The notes under the pieces: model-generated
Told to the model about the DNA's origin: nothing
What the model saw: only the letters and a program-made list of their open reading frames with translations
Databases searched by the model: none
In this document: one piece after another, positions 9,154 through 16,531 of the stretch
Position numbering within the stretch: the first letter of the stretch is position 1
How the letters are laid out: each line of letters begins with the position of its first letter
Program-made: the position numbers and the translations under genes
Origin: Gammaproteobacteria bacterium
GTDB taxonomy: Bacteria; Pseudomonadota; Gammaproteobacteria; Steroidobacterales; Woeseiaceae
DNA length: 59,111 bases
Assembly (NCBI GenBank): GCA_009937615.1
Contig: JAACFB010000017.1
Location: 1-59,111 of the forward strand
Direction of reading: 5' to 3'

Positions 9154-10368
9154 CTAGAGTGTGTCCAGGGGCGCCGAGGCACTGGCGATACTCTCGCCGT
9201 TATCGCCGTCCTCGGTCCACACGAAGACCATACTGCCGTTTGAGCGAGCCATCTGTGGAACCGACAGACCTGCAGCCGAGTCAGTGATCGTCCGAACCGG
9301 GCCGAATGATCCATCGAGACTGACGCGCCGGACATTGACCGAGTAGCCGGCCTCCGTCGATTGCAGCCAGCTCACTCCAACCGACGCGCCGTCAATAAAC
9401 TCGGCTGTCACCCGTCCGAGAACATCGGTTTCGGCGACGATCACAGGCGCCGCGAAGCTTGTTCCGGCATCGTCTGAAATCGCAAGCTTGATGGCGGCGG
9501 ACGGCACGGCCGTAAACCATGCAACGGCGACCGTTTGCTCACGCACCGCCACCGATGGCCCGTTGAACGGACAGGCCAGGATCTGCCAGCCGTCGGCATG
9601 CACGCTGCGTCCGGGCTGCCACCGATCCTTTTCGAAGGAAGAAATCACGATGTCCCTGAATTCTTCGACGCTACGATCGCGATACGCAGCAATGTAACCA
9701 TTGCGGGTTTTCGCCGCCCCGATCTGACAGCAGTCGCAGACCATTTCATCGACGAGCTGTTCTCCATGCAGCTGCTGCTGCTGATCGAGGCGCGCGGCTC
9801 GCAATGTCATTGCACTGGCTACCGGATCGTCGGTAACTTCGTTGACCAGCTTCCGGCCATCCAGCCAGAGTATGCCGACCTCATCGCCCTGGGCGAACAA
9901 GGATACGAGACCATGTTCGGACGCGGTTCCGTCCGTGTGCGGCTTTACGGGTGGCAACCAGGACTGGCCTCCGTCGAAAGACTGTGTGACAAGAACGTCA
10001 TGAGCATGTGACTCCACGGGCGACCGCCGCATCCAGTGTGCAGCCAGGCGCGCGTCGCCGATCGGGGCAACAGACGGCAAATCGGTCCAGTTGACGAACA
10101 TGCCGGCGTCTTCGACAACGGTGTGTGGGCCCCTCCAGGCACCGCTTTCCCAGTGCGCAAATTGAAGAGACGTTCCATCGTCGCCCGGCTCCATCCAACT
10201 CAGTAACAACTCCGAATCAGGGCCGGAAGAAAGCCGCGGCCCCATGCTGCCCGGTTTCGCCGGGACATCGGTCGCCGTCAGACGTAACTCGGCCGGTTGA
10301 GAGGACCCCGAACAGCCGGTCACGCACGTCGCAATCAGAGAACCGGCGATGATAATCAGGCTACGCAT
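9154..10368 (-). CDS. Sialidase-like beta-propeller lipoprotein
   Basis: About 404 residues from the ATG at 10368; GTG at 10395 is an alternative start that would add nine residues. A short charged start, hydrophobic core and VTGC lipobox predict a lipoprotein. The body has Asp-box (BNR) motifs such as SFDGGQSW and SDDAGTSF, placing it with exo-alpha-sialidase-like six-bladed propellers. A CDCC motif lies mid-protein, and similar bacterial sialidase-like lipoproteins carry it too as far as I recall. No classical arginine triad for sialic acid binding can be assigned by eye, so sialidase activity should not be assumed. It lies 58 nt upstream of the importer operon, same strand. Confidence 0.72.
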   Translation of the reverse strand: MRSLIIIAGSLIATCVTGCSGSSQPAELRLTATDVPAKPGSMGPRLSSGPDSELLLSWMEPGDDGTSLQFAHWESGAWRGPHTVVEDAGMFVNWTDLPSVAPIGDARLAAHWMRRSPVESHAHDVLVTQSFDGGQSWLPPVKPHTDGTASEHGLVSLFAQGDEVGILWLDGRKLVNEVTDDPVASAMTLRAARLDQQQQLHGEQLVDEMVCDCCQIGAAKTRNGYIAAYRDRSVEEFRDIVISSFEKDRWQPGRSVHADGWQILACPFNGPSVAVREQTVAVAWFTAVPSAAIKLAISDDAGTSFAAPVIVAETDVLGRVTAEFIDGASVGVSWLQSTEAGYSVNVRRVSLDGSFGPVRTITDSAAGLSVPQMARSNGSMVFVWTEDGDNGESIASASAPLDTL

Positions 10369-10383
10369 AAGGGGATTATGCGC

Positions 10384-10401
10384 GACTCCGCTCACGGAGT
10401 C
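10384..10401. repeat. Short perfect hairpin GACTCCG-CTCA-CGGAGTC
   Basis: Seven-base arms and a 4-nt loop lie 16 nt before the ATG of the sialidase-like gene and span its alternative GTG start. No T-run follows on either strand, so it is not a standard terminator. It could occlude the GTG start or be an RNA leader hairpin; this is inference from position. Confidence 0.35.
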
Positions 10402-10529
10402 AGACCGTTATTGTCTGTAACTAGCTCAAGAAACACGAGGTGACAGTATTCACAGGGCGGATACGTCTCATAGGTCAGAGCAAACACCGCATCGAACTCG
10501 TTCCTGCGCACGGCTTTATCGACGTCCTC

Positions 10530-11564
10530 TCAGGGTTGGCCGCAATCAGCCTGCTCGAAACAAACGGAATCGCCGTCCAAAGGGACTCGCCCGGTCTTAT
10601 CGAGTATGCCCCCCATCAGCAGGTTCGCGATGTCGACCCCGCTATCGCTGACAGTCACGAGCACCACGTGATCTGCCGACAGGCCCAGGTCAGGGAACTG
10701 GACGCCTCCGGTGGTTGCAAGGCGAATGTAGTCGCGGCCGCGCCGCTCCAGGTAGTCGTACGCATGTACATGCCCGTTAAAGACCGTGTACGGCCGTCCC
10801 GAAAGCGCTTGCTCGATAGCCGCGAATTGCTTCTCATCCGTTCGCAACCAGGGGGATTTGTGCATGAACAGGAAGGTCCAGCGCACGTTCGGGTTGGCCG
10901 CGATCACATCCTGGAAGTAGCGCGATTGTTCTGCGCTGATATTGCCGCCGCTCTGCTCGGGCATGCTCGCATATTCCGATTGCCCGAATGACGCCCATCC
11001 CTTGGTCTTCACTGTTGCAAGCGCGCGTTTTCGCGCCTCGACTATCTCGCGCATCCGTTCGGGGTCGTTGTCCTCGGTATCCAATACGAGGAACAAAGTA
11101 TTCTTGTAAACAAAGTGATAGTAGCGACGGCCATAGCGCTGGTCCCAGACGCCCTGCAGCACTTCGCCGGTCAGGTCATGATTACCGCCAACATAGAAGA
11201 CCGGCGCGCTCGCCCGATCGGCGCGCTCGTCGAAAGAGTCCCACTGCGCGTCAACCTCAGCAACATTATCTGTTTCTCCCTCGATGAGATCGCCCACATT
11301 GATTATGAACTCCGGGCGCAGGAGACTAAGCTGGGCGACGGCAATCTCGAAGATTCCGGGTCGTTCGCCGCCGGTCAGGTCTGCGAAAACGGCGAACGTA
11401 AACTTGTTGTCCTCCGTATCGAAACTCTCATCGGTCCAGGGCACGACCGCTCCAGGCACATCATGGCGGAACTGCGCCTCACCCGAGGAATCTTGAGAAG
11501 CATCGCATCCCAAAACGATGCTGATGACCGCCCCGGCAATTAACGGCTTGAATCTTGGACGCAT
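10530..11564 (-). CDS. Calcineurin-like metallophosphoesterase lipoprotein
   Basis: A 344-residue predicted lipoprotein (MRPRFKP, hydrophobic core, lipobox VLGC) with a metallophosphoesterase domain. Metal-site motifs in order are ADLTGG (in place of the usual DxH), NVGDLIEG, GGNHD, FMHKSPW and NGHVHAYD. The first motif has Thr where most members have His. Start 11564 was chosen because it opens directly on the signal peptide; the frame extends upstream to 11753 but that part is not family-like. It probably acts on the outer face of a membrane. Neighbours give no substrate clue. It is transcribed with the sialidase-like gene, 134 nt or more apart. Confidence 0.8.
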   Translation of the reverse strand: MRPRFKPLIAGAVISIVLGCDASQDSSGEAQFRHDVPGAVVPWTDESFDTEDNKFTFAVFADLTGGERPGIFEIAVAQLSLLRPEFIINVGDLIEGETDNVAEVDAQWDSFDERADRASAPVFYVGGNHDLTGEVLQGVWDQRYGRRYYHFVYKNTLFLVLDTEDNDPERMREIVEARKRALATVKTKGWASFGQSEYASMPEQSGGNISAEQSRYFQDVIAANPNVRWTFLFMHKSPWLRTDEKQFAAIEQALSGRPYTVFNGHVHAYDYLERRGRDYIRLATTGGVQFPDLGLSADHVVLVTVSDSGVDIANLLMGGILDKTGRVPLDGDSVCFEQADCGQP

Positions 11565-11692
11565 GATCTGCAGCGTGCTCCCGAAGCGCTCGCCAGCCTT
11601 CATGGCAACTTTACAGCAAGTTGCAGGCAATACGCGGAGACCGGCCACGACGGTATTGGCGCAAACTGCGATACGGCGGAACGGGTTGCAGC

Positions 11693-12838
11693 CTAACCGA
11701 GCCGTTTCGCTGCTATCTCCGCACCTTGCGCGAGCGATGCCAGTTTCGCCCATGCGACATCGGGATCGATGCCCTGCATACCGACGTGCACGCTGAAACC
11801 ACAGTCCACCCCGGCCATGAGGCGATCCGTGCCCACGAGCCTCGCATAGCGCTCGATTCTTTGGGCGACGAGTTCCGGATGCTCGATGTAGTTGGACTGA
11901 GGCTCAATCACGCCGGGGCATAGAACCTTGTTGTCGGGGACCTTGGTGGACTCGAAGAGATTCCATTCATGCGCGTGACGGGGATTTGCTGCCTCGAACA
12001 GGATCGTCTGGGGTTTCGCCTTCCATACCAGGTCGATGATTTCCGCCAACGCTACGTCACAGTGATGAGGACCGGGATAATTGCCCCAGCACAAATGCAT
12101 GCGAACCCGGTCCGCCGGGATGTTACGGACGGCGTGATTGAGCGCTTCAATGTTCATCGCAACCTTCTTGCGATAGCCGGCAAGGTCCAGGTCGGCATAA
12201 GTCGTGTGACGGCCCATCGCGAGATCCGGGCAATCCAGCTGCACGGTCGCGCCCGCCGCGACGATCGCCTCGTATTCGTGACGCATGGCTTCCGCTATTG
12301 CGAACACGTACTCCTCGTCAGTCGCGTAATACTCGTTGCCGAAAAAGATCGACACCACGCCCGGAGAAGCCGCGCTGGAAAACGTCCCGATTACATCGCG
12401 TTTGCTGGCCGCGTTCTTGAGATTGACCATGTCGAGCACGGCTGCTTCGGCGTCCTTGACAGAGATCGGACCGTTGCACGCGGGTGCCGATCGTTTTCGC
12501 CGGCCCGGATTAGCCGCGACAAGCTCCGCACTCCGCGGATATTCGTCGAGATCCGCAAAAAAGTAGTTCTGCACGGAGTCGCCGCCAAACCCATTAAGCC
12601 GATCCTTCACGTATGTCGCGTAGCTGGGCTTCGACATCTCGCCGTCGTTGACGATACTCACGCCTGCAGAGACCTGCCGGTCTACGACCTCGTCGACGGC
12701 CGCGGCAACACGCTCATCGAGCGCCTGCTGGTCCACAGGAATACCATCACCCTTCGCCCACATGATCTGGATGAGATCGTCGGGCCTCGGCAGGCTGCCC
12801 GTGTGGGTTGTCAGTATCCGGTCGCTGCTATCGCTCAT
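11693..12838 (-). CDS. MetE-like (cobalamin-independent methionine synthase family) protein, copy 2
   Basis: A 381-residue member of the MetE C-terminal-domain family (COG0620), which binds Zn2+ and activates a thiol for alkyl transfer. The start region RILTTHTGSLPRP is diagnostic. The zinc site is seen as HLCWGNYPG (His and Cys) and GVDCGFS (Cys). It is about half the size of true MetE and lacks the N-terminal folate-binding half, as in archaeal-type MetE or epoxyalkane:coenzyme M transferase. Start 12838 leaves 22 nt after the upstream stop; an ATG at 12874 would overlap the upstream gene. In this cluster it more likely works in catabolism than in methionine synthesis, but that is inference. 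Confidence 0.85.
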   Translation of the reverse strand: MSDSSDRILTTHTGSLPRPDDLIQIMWAKGDGIPVDQQALDERVAAAVDEVVDRQVSAGVSIVNDGEMSKPSYATYVKDRLNGFGGDSVQNYFFADLDEYPRSAELVAANPGRRKRSAPACNGPISVKDAEAAVLDMVNLKNAASKRDVIGTFSSAASPGVVSIFFGNEYYATDEEYVFAIAEAMRHEYEAIVAAGATVQLDCPDLAMGRHTTYADLDLAGYRKKVAMNIEALNHAVRNIPADRVRMHLCWGNYPGPHHCDVALAEIIDLVWKAKPQTILFEAANPRHAHEWNLFESTKVPDNKVLCPGVIEPQSNYIEHPELVAQRIERYARLVGTDRLMAGVDCGFSVHVGMQGIDPDVAWAKLASLAQGAEIAAKRLG

Positions 12839-12860
12839 GGTCCGCCGTCCGCTCGTCGAA

Positions 12861-13895
12861 TCAGTGTTCGGCACGGAGCTGCCGGCCCGCCTCGGCCATG
12901 TTGCGAAGCTTGCCGAAGGCGGCGTCGCGCGAGAGATACTTCATGCCGCAGTCGGGAGCCAGGATCAGCCGCTCCGGACCAACGTGCTCCAAAGCGCGGC
13001 GAACCCGCTCCTTGATGGTTTCGACCGACTCGACCTCCTCCGTGGACAGATCGAGCACACCAAGCAGCACTCGTTTTCCTTCGAGCGATTCGAGCACTTT
13101 GCAGTCGAGATTCGATTGGCCGGTCTCGATTGAAACCTGGTTACAGTGCGTATTGGAGAGCTCCGGCAGGAACGAGTACCCCTCGGGGCGCTCATGAATC
13201 AACGCGGCATAACCGAAGCAAATGTGGATGCAGGTCGTTCCAGAAATTCCCTCCAGCGCCCGGTTCAATGCCTCGACGCCATACTCCCGCGCTTTTTCCG
13301 GACGTGCCTGCATGTAGGGCTCATCCAGCTGCACCACGTCGGCGCCGGCGGCAAACAGGTCATTGATCTCTTCATTGACCGCCGCCGCATAGGCAAGCGC
13401 CGCCTCCGCATCACTCGCATAAAAGTCGTTTTGCGCCTGCTGAGACATTGTGAACGGGCCCGGGACCGTGAACTTGATCATTCGATCCGTGTTAGCCCGC
13501 AGGAATTTCAAGTCCTCAATGCCCACCGGGTGCTTGCGGCTGATCGGGCCAACGATTCTCGGTACAAAAACAGGCTCGCCGCTGCGATCCAGCGCTTTGC
13601 CGGGGTTATCGAGATCCACTCCGTTTAAAGCCGTCGCGAAGTGGTTGGAGTAGCTTTCGCGGCGGATTTCGCCGTCACTGACGACGTCCAGCCCCGCGCG
13701 CTCCTGGTCGAGTATCGCGAGCCGGGTGGCATCGTCCTGCGCAGCTTTGAGAAACGCGTCCTCTATTCGCCAGAGTTCCCTGGCCCGCGTCCTGGGAGGA
13801 AACTGTTTGGAAAGTTTTTCCCGGTCGATCAGCCAGTCCGGTTGGGGATAGCTCCCCACGATTGTGCTCGGAAATAGCGGCAGGTCTGTACTCAT
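12861..13895 (-). CDS. MetE-like (cobalamin-independent methionine synthase family) protein, copy 1
   Basis: A 344-residue COG0620 protein related to, but clearly diverged from, its downstream neighbour. It begins with TIVGSYPQPDWL, has DVVSDGEIRRE and VQLDEPYMQ, and its zinc ligands are visible as HICFGY (His, Cys) and APDCGMKY (Cys). Two unlike MetE-half proteins in tandem suggest either a heteromeric methyl or alkyl transferase or two steps of one pathway. It lies four bases after the CoA-ligase gene, so the two are co-transcribed. Confidence 0.86.
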   Translation of the reverse strand: MSTDLPLFPSTIVGSYPQPDWLIDREKLSKQFPPRTRARELWRIEDAFLKAAQDDATRLAILDQERAGLDVVSDGEIRRESYSNHFATALNGVDLDNPGKALDRSGEPVFVPRIVGPISRKHPVGIEDLKFLRANTDRMIKFTVPGPFTMSQQAQNDFYASDAEAALAYAAAVNEEINDLFAAGADVVQLDEPYMQARPEKAREYGVEALNRALEGISGTTCIHICFGYAALIHERPEGYSFLPELSNTHCNQVSIETGQSNLDCKVLESLEGKRVLLGVLDLSTEEVESVETIKERVRRALEHVGPERLILAPDCGMKYLSRDAAFGKLRNMAEAGRQLRAEH

Positions 13896-13899
13896 AAAT

Positions 13900-15240
13900 C
13901 TACCCCGTTGCGGCTTTTGCGGAGTCTGCGGCGGAGTAGTCGATCAGCTTCGCCTTGTAGGTCTCTCGCGGAATGGTGCCGTATGGCACGAGCTCAATGT
14001 CGGTCGTTACAAGCAGTCGATCACGAATCTCGGCTTCAAGGCGCTGTTTAATTGCAGGAACTGAACCGTTCGCGCCTTCTCCAAGTTCGACAGCTACCGG
14101 CAGCGGCGGCGTTTGCAGCACGCCCTGCTCTTTCGGCCGGATCTGCAACATCCCGGAGACGTCGGGAGTGAACTCTTTCAGAATGCTGCGAATCGCCGAC
14201 GGGAACAGGTTGACACCGCGCACGATCAGCATGTCATCGGTACGACCTATGCAGCGGATACGGGGCCCCGTCCGGCCCGTCGGGTTTGGCTTCATATTGA
14301 CAACCACGTGGTCGCGACTGCGAAACCTCAGCAGCGGCATGGCATCCCGTTGCAACGCCGTGTAAACGAGCTCGCCCTCTCCTCCATCTGTCCAGTCCCT
14401 GGGTTCCCCGGTTGTCGGATCGATGAGTTCAACGTGTACAAAGCCGCGCGCCATGAAGTGCATTCCGTCACCGTCGTCATCTTCGGCCCACACGGAAAGT
14501 GAAATATCGCCGATACCCATCGATTCGCGCACTTTGCAGCCGAACGCGTCTTCGATGCGGCCGCGAATCAGCGCGTCACCGCCGCCGGGCTCGCCGGCCG
14601 TGATCATGTTCGTCAAGCCGAGCGACCGCGTGTCAATGCCATGCTCCTGGCACCAGTCGATCAGGTAGAGACCATAGGACGGCGTGCAGCTTACGCCGGT
14701 TGCGCCGAGCTTCTGAATCGCCGTCACCATGCGCTCAGTATTACCGGTGCCGACCGGGATTACGGTGCAGCCGATCTTGTCAAAGCCGTAATAAACGGCG
14801 CCCGCCACAAACGGACCTGCGTTAAAGCCGACGACTATTCTCTGGCCTTTCGAGAAACCCGCCGCCGAATAGCCCCGAGCGACGTTCGTCGCATACATGT
14901 CGATGTCGTTGCTGGTCAGCCCCAGGAAACAGGGAACACCTGTCGTACCACTGGTGCTGAAGACTCGACGCAGTTCCTCCGGTGGACATGAGAGGTGCTC
15001 GCCGAAAGGCGGTGTCGTCGCCTGTGTCTCGCGCAGTTCGTCCTTTTCAGTGAACGGCAGGCTGCTTAGATCGTCCAGCTCGCCTATGGCATCAGGTCCG
15101 TCGAGCCCGGCCGCACGCAGTTTTTTCTGGTAGAAGGCTGAATTGTCAAAGAGATAAGCCACCTGCCGCCGATAGCTGTCCCGGTCCAGCCTGAACTGCT
15201 CATCGACCGGGCGGGTTTCTATGTCTCTGTCGTAGATCAC
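13900..15240 (-). CDS. Phenylacetate-CoA ligase (PaaK) family AMP-forming ligase
   Basis: A 446-residue adenylate-forming enzyme of the PaaK branch. The P-loop-like motif FSTSGTTGVP, the stretch SCTPSYGLYL, MGIGD and the C-terminal hinge GRTDDMLIVRGVNLFP are all recognisable. Length is normal for PaaK. It would activate an aromatic or other carboxylic acid to its CoA thioester in the cytoplasm. The start is GTG at 15240. It sits upstream of the two MetE-like genes and downstream of a WrbA-like flavoprotein and a VOC protein, which suggests a catabolic pathway for an aromatic acid. The exact acid cannot be read from sequence. Confidence 0.88.
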   Translation of the reverse strand: MIYDRDIETRPVDEQFRLDRDSYRRQVAYLFDNSAFYQKKLRAAGLDGPDAIGELDDLSSLPFTEKDELRETQATTPPFGEHLSCPPEELRRVFSTSGTTGVPCFLGLTSNDIDMYATNVARGYSAAGFSKGQRIVVGFNAGPFVAGAVYYGFDKIGCTVIPVGTGNTERMVTAIQKLGATGVSCTPSYGLYLIDWCQEHGIDTRSLGLTNMITAGEPGGGDALIRGRIEDAFGCKVRESMGIGDISLSVWAEDDDGDGMHFMARGFVHVELIDPTTGEPRDWTDGGEGELVYTALQRDAMPLLRFRSRDHVVVNMKPNPTGRTGPRIRCIGRTDDMLIVRGVNLFPSAIRSILKEFTPDVSGMLQIRPKEQGVLQTPPLPVAVELGEGANGSVPAIKQRLEAEIRDRLLVTTDIELVPYGTIPRETYKAKLIDYSAADSAKAATG

Positions 15241-15299
15241 GACGCAGCCTCAGTCGTTGTTGACCCTGCCTGTGAGAACAATCGGTCCTGCACGGCGGC

Positions 15300-15881
15300 T
15301 CATTCAGCCCAGCGTTGTGCGCACTTCGCAACGCGTGCGCCAAGCTGCCTGGCCGTCTCCAGATCAGATTCAGGCGGCACCACGTCGGCACCCTCGTCGA
15401 CGTTCGATTGCGCCATGGCGCCCAGTGTTGCGCCGAGCCTGTTGACGTCGTCTACGCTTCCTGTCGAGCTGTTATTTCCGGGCAGAATGTTCAGGTTGAT
15501 CCAGACCATGCCGTGCTGCCCGACGAAGGTCATAAGATCGACCAGCGTGTTCTGCTTGTCGCCATTTTGGGATCCGGAGTTGGTAAAACCTGCCGCGAGT
15601 TTGTCTGCCCACTGCTGCTGCATCCAGCGCCCCGAGGTAGCTTCAATGAACTTCTTCATGCCCGCCGACGGCGATCCCATGTACGTCGGACAACCGAAGA
15701 TGATGGCCTCGGCAGCATCCAGCAACTCCCAGGCAGCGCTCTTCTCCTCGGCGAACTCCTCGACCGGGAGCTCGCTGACATCGACTCCGGACACGCCCCG
15801 GGCGCCCTCGGCAACCGCGGCAGCCTGCTTGGCAGTATGGCCGAAGCCACTGTGATAGACGACGCATACTTTCGTGGCCAT
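15300..15881 (-). CDS. WrbA/flavodoxin-like NAD(P)H:quinone oxidoreductase
   Basis: A 193-residue flavodoxin-fold protein starting MATKVCVVYHSGFGHT, the FMN-phosphate loop. FGCPTYMGSPS and FTNSGSQNGDKQNT match the WrbA family. WrbA enzymes are FMN-dependent quinone reductases that keep quinones fully reduced; in an aromatic-degradation cluster this could protect from or process quinone intermediates. Start 15881 has GAGAAC upstream; a longer frame to 15896 adds only five residues. It is part of the leftward cluster with gaps of 59 nt and about 79 nt to its neighbours. Confidence 0.85.
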   Translation of the reverse strand: MATKVCVVYHSGFGHTAKQAAAVAEGARGVSGVDVSELPVEEFAEEKSAAWELLDAAEAIIFGCPTYMGSPSAGMKKFIEATSGRWMQQQWADKLAAGFTNSGSQNGDKQNTLVDLMTFVGQHGMVWINLNILPGNNSSTGSVDDVNRLGATLGAMAQSNVDEGADVVPPESDLETARQLGARVAKCAQRWAE

Positions 15882-15960
15882 AAGTTGTTCTCTCAAGCGT
15901 GTGACGTACCCGGCCTACCGTGGCAGGGCAATTCGTTGGGACGCAGGAAATATGCGTCGA

Positions 15961-16503
15961 TTAGCGGTGATAAGCCTCGTTGTTCGGCGAGTGATCGCCG
16001 GCCAGCCAGCGCTCCAGTTCGCTGTGGGCATCCGCTTTTCGCTCCGCGTTTATCTGCTCCATGTCCTCGCAATCGACCGTGAATTCGATCAGGAGCTTCG
16101 CGGGATCGAAGACGTAAAGCGATTGGCAGTAGCCGTGATTAAGAATATAGGTATCGGGCGCTTCGTATCCCGCCGCCGCAAGGCGGTCGCGAATGCCATC
16201 TTGAGCCTCTTGATCGACTTTCATGGCGAGGTGACGAAATCCGGATAGCGGCAGCTCGGGACCGAACTCCTGCTGGTCTTCCTCGTCCTGGAACTGGAAG
16301 AACGCCAGGCACTCGCCGTCACCGATCTCGAAGAAGCAGTGCATATAGGTGCGCACCTTACCGAACAGGTCCGTTTTCTCGCACCAGGTTGCAACCAACG
16401 GAAAGCCGATAACGTCCTCGTAGAACTCGCGCACGGCCGCCATGTCTGTCGTCACGTGCGCGTTGTGATGCAGCCTGGTGTTAACGATTGGTTTTGCGCT
16501 CAT
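15961..16503 (-). CDS. VOC/glyoxalase-fold metalloprotein
   Basis: A 180-residue vicinal-oxygen-chelate protein. The repeated beta-alpha-beta modules offer likely metal ligands in NAHVTTD, FRHLAMKV and LIEFTVD (His, His, Glu). The family includes glyoxalases, extradiol dioxygenases and isomerases or hydrolases, so the reaction is open. The acidic C-terminus ending NNEAYHR is not diagnostic. GGAGG lies upstream of the ATG. It follows the TonB receptor gene by 28 nt and is probably co-transcribed; in this context a ring-cleavage or lyase role is possible. Confidence 0.78.
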   Translation of the reverse strand: MSAKPIVNTRLHHNAHVTTDMAAVREFYEDVIGFPLVATWCEKTDLFGKVRTYMHCFFEIGDGECLAFFQFQDEEDQQEFGPELPLSGFRHLAMKVDQEAQDGIRDRLAAAGYEAPDTYILNHGYCQSLYVFDPAKLLIEFTVDCEDMEQINAERKADAHSELERWLAGDHSPNNEAYHR

Positions 16504-16531
16504 TGAATACGTCCTCCAAATAAAACCCGTG

